Assembly: GCA_963965975.1 (NCBI GenBank)
Contig: OZ014417.1
Location: forward strand, 3,639,821 to 3,703,820
DNA length: 64,000 nt
Source of the DNA: Xestospongia bergquistia
Taxonomy: Eukaryota; Porifera; Demospongiae; Haplosclerida; Petrosiidae
Reading direction: 5' to 3'
A model generated the notes under the pieces. The model was not told the DNA's origin. It saw only the letters and a program-made list of their open reading frames with translations, and searched no databases. How positions within the stretch are numbered: position 1 is the stretch's first letter; every line of letters begins with the position of its first letter. The position numbers were made by a program, and so were the translations under genes. Shown here in pieces: positions 58,976 through 64,000 of this stretch.

Positions 58976-59348
58976 TTATATTAGTGAAATTGCCTATGAT
59001 AATCCATGATATGGTTTAGTACAGGTAGTTCCTGGAATGTCTGGGTAATTGTTTACCCAATGTTTACTGTCTAAATTCTATATTAACATGTCCAGCCTAT
59101 TATAATATGTAGCACTCTAAACTTGAAAGCCATGTTTCATTTACAGAACCTTTTGAGATCAATATAATTTCAAAATGACCTTAAAGTAGAGAGAAAATGT
59201 GGTGCATTTTGCAGTCTCCAAAGACAAAGGATATTTGATATTATATATATTCTATTATATAATATTAAATAATCTATCAGTGCTAAGAAATCTTGAAATC
59301 ATTACATTTAATATAATACAGTATGGCAAGAAATAATGACAAAATATA

Positions 59349-59583
59349 ACACTGGCGGATCTAGGGGGGGCAACACTTTTTACTCTATAATGATTTGATA
59401 GTCAATCATTCAGTCACACCCTGTGGTACATAATTATACTTTAAGTAATTCGTAGCAAATTTTTCCAGCCATACCTTATAATTAAAAGGGTGTACTGTGA
59501 ATAATGAATATTATGAATATTTATTAAGGTTAAAAATTTTGTCGCGCTCACCCCCTATTTTTGACACTCTGGATTCGCCGATG
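59349..59583. mobile_element. MITE with GGCGGATCTAG-type ends
   Basis: Left end ACTGGCGGATCTAGGGGGGG, right end CACCCCCTATTTTTGACACT then CTGGATTCGCCGA: imperfect inverted repeats with G-rich/C-rich edges. Its right end falls at the 3' edge of the stranded esterase exon 1, where a GT splice donor would be expected. Confidence 0.65.
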
Positions 59584-59760
59584 CCTTGTATAAAATAATA
59601 GCCTGGAGGTGAGCCATCTAGGCATAAAACTTCTTGTTCATCCTGTAAGAGCACCAATTTCACTGGTTCACTGTACACAGCTATCAAAAACGGATGTAAA
59701 GCAAGGACTATAAAGAATAAGAGTTCTTTATTTCTATCATGTCACAGATTATGGAACGCC
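59584..59760 (-). pseudogene. Stranded exon 1 of esterase copy 3
   Basis: The minus strand reads YSEPVKLVLLQDEQEVLCLD then GSPPGYYFIQ, the best preserved exon 1 of the family. The preceding signal region (equivalent of MKNSYLFIVLAL) has a frameshift and TAG. It is separated from exons 2-6 (53235-51230) by about 6 kb holding the 7TM gene and a MITE. Confidence 0.75.
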
Positions 59761-60790
59761 CTTAAAGAAATTGTCCTAATTCTAAGACTGTTCCTAGTCA
59801 GAGAAACAAGTAATTAATTTCATATTAGGGTTGGTCTTTCATTAACTATTTTTTTATAAACAGTAATAAAACATAATGTACATGTACTCTTAGCTATATA
59901 ATGCTGCATATACTTGATAAAAAGATTAAAGAATCTCTGCATGGAGGAGGAGGCTAAGGTAATACAACCAACAGAGATCTACAATCAACTGAACAACAAT
60001 TGACAAAACTAACATGAAGTAAATTACAATTTTTATAGAATTCATTCCACACTGGTCTCCAGGTGATCAGGAAAATGATCATGAGTTTCTTACTCAAGTT
60101 CTTCTTCAAATTGAAGAGAGATTTTATAGCCAATATTAGTGCTTTTGATATATTAATTTAATCATAAGTGAAACCAGTGTACACAAATTAACTGAAACTA
60201 CAATAACTACTACTAGTAAGAACATATAATGTACATAAAATGTATATTTCAGATAACAGTGAGAATATCTAGAATGTGGATTGTCTAGATCTTCTGAAAG
60301 TAAACAATCAAATTTACAAGTCAATGTACAGGTATGATATAAACAGTACTATGTTGATAATACATTGCACATATCATGTAGGGAACTAACATAGAAGATG
60401 CAATCAAAAATTCATTCCAAAAAGTGATGTCATATGAAAAAGGGGGTTGTTACGTCAGAGGTGATTAATACATTTTCAACTAGTCCAATGTAATATAATT
60501 AGTTTCATTACCAAAAATATATGTGAGAACAAACTTGAACAACAATAAAACAAGATATGCATTCATTGCCATCAATTTTGATACTTCAATTATGAAGGTA
60601 TACTTTTCTCATTATTTAACAATAAATTTATGAAAGAGCAAATTACATATGTAGATTGCTTTGAAATAATGGCCAAGCACAAAAATGTACATATCTAGTA
60701 CCCTTTTCTGAATACTTACATCTTTGTGCACAGGTGCTTAAAGCAAAATTACAAGTTATCATAACACATACAATTTAGGGAGCTACAGTT
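59760..60790. repeat. Non-coding duplicate of 37100-37715
   Basis: From 60140 the order of blocks matches the region left of the USP-like fragment in unit D. The first 380 bp show no match and no gene. Confidence 0.6.
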
Positions 60791-60799
60791 ATGTTTAAT

Positions 60800-61015
60800 T
60801 TGACTTAATGGCAATGATAGAGCACATTGGACCATCTTCTATACTAGGTCATTATGTTTCCTACATTTTAATCAACAAAAGGTGGTACAAGATGGATGAC
60901 TCCTGTACAAGTGATGACAACAAAATACAATTACTTCATGATATACCACATGGATCTTGGTGAGATCTTGAAAAGCAGACCTATAATTATACTAATATAC
61001 AAATATATGGTTTAT
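60800..61015 (+). pseudogene. USP-like C-terminal fragment, copy 2
   Basis: MAMIEHIGPSSILGHYVSYI, NKRWYKMDDS then a frameshift; the later part (YNYFMIYHMDLGEILKSRP-like) is in another frame. It confirms that the 37717 ORF was coding-derived, with the GHY motif better preserved here. Confidence 0.5.
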
Positions 61016-61019
61016 GTCT

Positions 61020-62320
61020 ATCCAGTTTAATGGTGCCTAAGTAACAGAGAGGATCAAATACTACTGACACATTATTTTGAACACTTTATAATTAAGAAAA
61101 AGACCGGAACAATATCTCCAAAGTGGTTTATGTCTGATGACTTTGATGGATTATAATGCATGGATATTAGTGTTCAATAGGCATCCACAAAAATCCTATG
61201 TTCATGGCATATGGATCATGCCTGGAGAGTACCTTGAAATTTATCAGTGATAAAGTGCAGAAGTGTCAAATCTATACCACACTCTCGACACACTTCTTGA
61301 CAAAGAGGATTACAAAACTTTGAACTACTTTTCAACACATTTATAACACATATTGACAATAACAAGAGTACACAATGTTTCACTAAGTAGTTCAAGCAAG
61401 AGTACAGTCAATGCAAACATCAGTGGGCTACATACGTGTTTTATGGAAAACAGCTGGTATCAACACCAAAATGTATGTTCAAGCATTTCATCACACACTG
61501 AAGTGTTAGTATTTGAAAGGCAAAATCAATCAATGTGTTGATAAATTTGTTCATCTGCTCATGAAGATAGCAAAAGACAAAGCTTTTGAAAGACTAATAT
61601 AATTAGAGAAAGGGAAGACATTTTATTGAATAGGTATCATTAACAACAGACATGGTCCCTGTGAATTCACTCAATGTTTGGAATGAGGAAATATTCCATG
61701 AAATAAAAGTCTTAGGGGAATACACTATATAAGAGCAGTATTAAATCTTGTTGAAGTCATGATCAATATAATAGAAGTATCATCTAGATTTAATAGCTGA
61801 CTTTCAAATGAATCAGCAAACAAAGCATTATTTATCTCCACAAAAACCATTCTTCTCAACTCAAAAACATCATAAAACTCCAGCAACACAAATCACTAAA
61901 CCAATTAAAAAACAAGTAGGTAAGTAGTAACTTATATAGCTTATTATCAATAAAAACTGTATACACAAATTTTTTGGTTGTGATATTGAGGTTAAACAAA
62001 GGAAAAAGTTAAGTATTGAATATGTTCATTGTTTTATTGATGTAAATGAAATGTTTAATACTACAATTACAATAGTAAATATTCCATTCATTTTGTACTA
62101 TGTTTTTTTACGTAATGTATATATGATGGATTTATTACAATCATTGTATTAACGTTGTAAATGTTTAATTGTAATAACACTTTGTAAATTTGTATGTAAA
62201 AGTATTGTAAATTTTACAACGTCTTTACACTGTTCTATTAACATTGTAAATTTTCAATTGCATTATTAACACTGTAAATTTGTAATTTAATTTTTCCAAA
62301 AGTTTTATGAAAATGTAATA
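61020..62320. other. No gene recognised
   Basis: AT-rich. 62090-62330 has repeated ATTGTAAATTTTTACAA / ACATTGTAAATT words in both orientations. The ORF at 61353-61541 has no recognisable domain. Confidence 0.5.
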
Positions 62321-62329
62321 TTGTAATTA

Positions 62330-63820
62330 ATGAAAAAACATCTGTAAATAACAAAAATGTATTTAAAATATTCCACTAGTCTAAAATTAGTTTAGTAATG
62401 TGTGGTGAACGAGTAGATGAAATATCAAGTTCTTTCTGAGCTCCTAAATAGTACAGTTCACAGAAAAGCTCATAAGTAGTGAAGAATAACTCCCTGAGAA
62501 CCCTCCAAGTGTTGAACACATAAACAACAAATCTGGCACATCATTCAGATCAATCTGTTGTCTTGATAGATATTCTATACTTTAGGACACACTGACGTAG
62601 TAGTAAAGAATCAATGTTAGCATTCGTGATACATGAAGTCTCCATGTCTGAAAGTTTGTTTTGTTCGCCCCATGAGTTAATTTGATGATTTCTAAAAAAA
62701 CTAAAGCAAATTATTACTAATGAAGTGTTTCTTTGATAAGGTCAAATTTGTCTTGTATCTATCTATTCATCCATTCACTATCCTTACCAGGATAAATATT
62801 AAAGAGACATTGATAGTATTGACATCAGAGATTCTGGAGTCTTCTTCATCATAAACCAAGTTGTACAAACTGTGAAAGAACAAAATTAATTGAGAAAGAA
62901 CTGGCCTACAATTATAATGTATTGTTGATGCAGTATCGATAAATGTAAAATAATTAATACTGAGTATGCAGACTTACATGTATTGAACTACTAACACACT
63001 TATTGTTAGCAATTGACATTATGGCTACCTCAAAACAGAAGTCATAGAATAAAGAACAACTTACATGACCAGTTGTTGATTGCAAACGAAGTCTTTTTAA
63101 TTAAGATTTCCTCCACATAATAAATAGATGAGACTGGCATATTCCTAGCAACATTGATAGAGTGGTCAATTGAAAAGATAAACAAATATGGATGAATGGA
63201 TGGATGGTCATGATAAAGAGTTGAATGAATGGACTGACACATACCTAGAGAAGCAAGACATTTTACAAGTACCATCTATTCATATGATCAGCTATATATA
63301 CATTCTTTCACTAATTAAAAAAAGAACATCTGTAAATAACGACAAATGTATTGGAAAAATTCCAACTTAGTTTAGTAATTGGTGGTCAATGAGTGGAGCA
63401 ACTATCAAGCTCTTCCTCAGCTCCTGAATCAGTACAGATCACAGGAAGTAGTGAAGGATAAATCCCTGAGAACCCTTCAAGTATTAAATGCATAAACAAT
63501 AAAATCTGGTATATATTCAGATCAATCTGTTGTCTTGACAGATCTTCTGTACTTTAGGATACACTGACATAGTAGCAATAAAGGTCTAAAGTTTGCATAC
63601 ATGATACATAAATTCTCCATGTCTGCAAATTTATTTTGTTCACTCCACAAGTTGATTTGACAAGTCTATAAATTGCTAGAAAAGCCGAACAAAATTATTA
63701 CTAATGAAGTACTTTTTGATAATGATGAAAAGTACAGATTGCTTTGTATCCATCTATCCATCCATTCACTATCCTTACCAGGACTAGCATTAAAGAGATT
63801 GTTAGCAATTGACATTAAAC
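62330..63820 (-). repeat. Tandem duplication of a coding-derived fragment, about 1-kb spacing
   Basis: 62385-62840 and 63365-63800 align (CAGATCAATCTGTTGTCTTG; CATTCACTATCCTTACCAGG). On the minus strand both read a similar peptide (SLLLRQCVLKYRISIKTTD; LLLLCQCILKYRRSVKTTD, then FVVYVFNTWRVLRELFFTT / FIVYAFNT-RVLRDLSFTT) with scattered stops. Domain unknown. A pair of decayed exons from one gene or element. Confidence 0.55.
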
Positions 63821-64000
63821 TATGTATAGGTAGTAACTTATACATAGTTTATTTTTAACAAATACTGTATACACAACCTTTTTAGATATAATAATAAGTT
63901 AAAACTGTAAACAATGAAATTAAAACTGTTGCATGTGTAATTATGCACAAAAATTTGAGGATAGCATTTGATGCTACTGTGGTGATATGAACAATGAATT

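Overview
The window looks like an AT-rich animal genome with tiny spliceosomal introns (42-49 bp in the genes that can be parsed). Together with metazoan gene families (PRDM9-type KRAB/SSXRD/SET/zinc-finger genes, a Notum/pectin-acetylesterase family, 7TM proteins) and sponge/cnidarian-style mobile DNA (KDZ, piggyBac, pogo, Penelope-like, LINE, Ty3/gypsy), this suggests an early-branching animal, most plausibly a demosponge. That assignment is inference. No tRNA, rRNA or CRISPR was seen.

The centrepiece is a cluster of five PRDM9-like genes: A (+, 2053-4500), B (-, 11788-13828), C (-, 17202-19458), D (-, 30864-33234) and E (-, 39180-41551), plus a solo relic at 16330-16690. Each is built from eight short exons (seven in B and C, which lack exon 3). 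The exons encode a KRAB-like N-terminus, an acidic linker, an SSXRD-like motif, a zinc knuckle plus PR/SET domain, two isolated fingers and a tandem C2H2 array. A and E read open through all eight exons (706 and 678 aa predicted). B is a clear pseudogene. C and D carry lesions in the N-terminal half, and D also in its last finger. Array fingers are near-identical 84-bp repeats that vary mainly at DNA-contact positions, as in vertebrate PRDM9.

D and E sit in two head-to-tail copies of a larger unit: USP-like fragment, pectin-acetylesterase gene, PRDM9-like gene, palindromic spacer, orphan finger cluster. The D unit is about 29.9-38.0 kb. The E unit is about 38.0-61.0 kb, expanded by roughly 9 kb of transposons and satellites (41.63-50.80 kb) and by the 53.5-59.58 kb block carrying a 7TM gene. 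Copy A is an inverted copy of the PRDM9 part of this unit.

Layout: 0-5.7 kb, copy A and flanks; 5.7-6.85 kb, no gene seen; 6.85-8.2 kb, an unusual (-) strand gene made of tandem 66-bp exon / 49-bp intron modules; 8.4-9.5 kb, pogo-like transposase relic; 9.5-11.4 kb, fragments of unknown and transposon-related genes; 11.7-19.5 kb, copies B and C with LTR-retrotransposon debris; 20.2-21.0 kb, a GPCR-like relic; 21.9-24.7 kb, the best preserved pectin-acetylesterase-like copy; 25.5-29.9 kb, LINE relics; 30-41.6 kb, D unit and copy E; 41.6-44.3 kb, a LINE; 44.9-50.8 kb, piggyBac and KDZ relics and two satellites; 50.8-53.6 kb, a decayed pectin-acetylesterase copy; 54.8-58.4 kb, a secreted-ectodomain 7TM gene with a broken paralogue; 58.6-59.7 kb, THAP relic, MITE and stranded esterase exon 1; 60-64 kb, duplicated fragments with little recognisable coding sequence.
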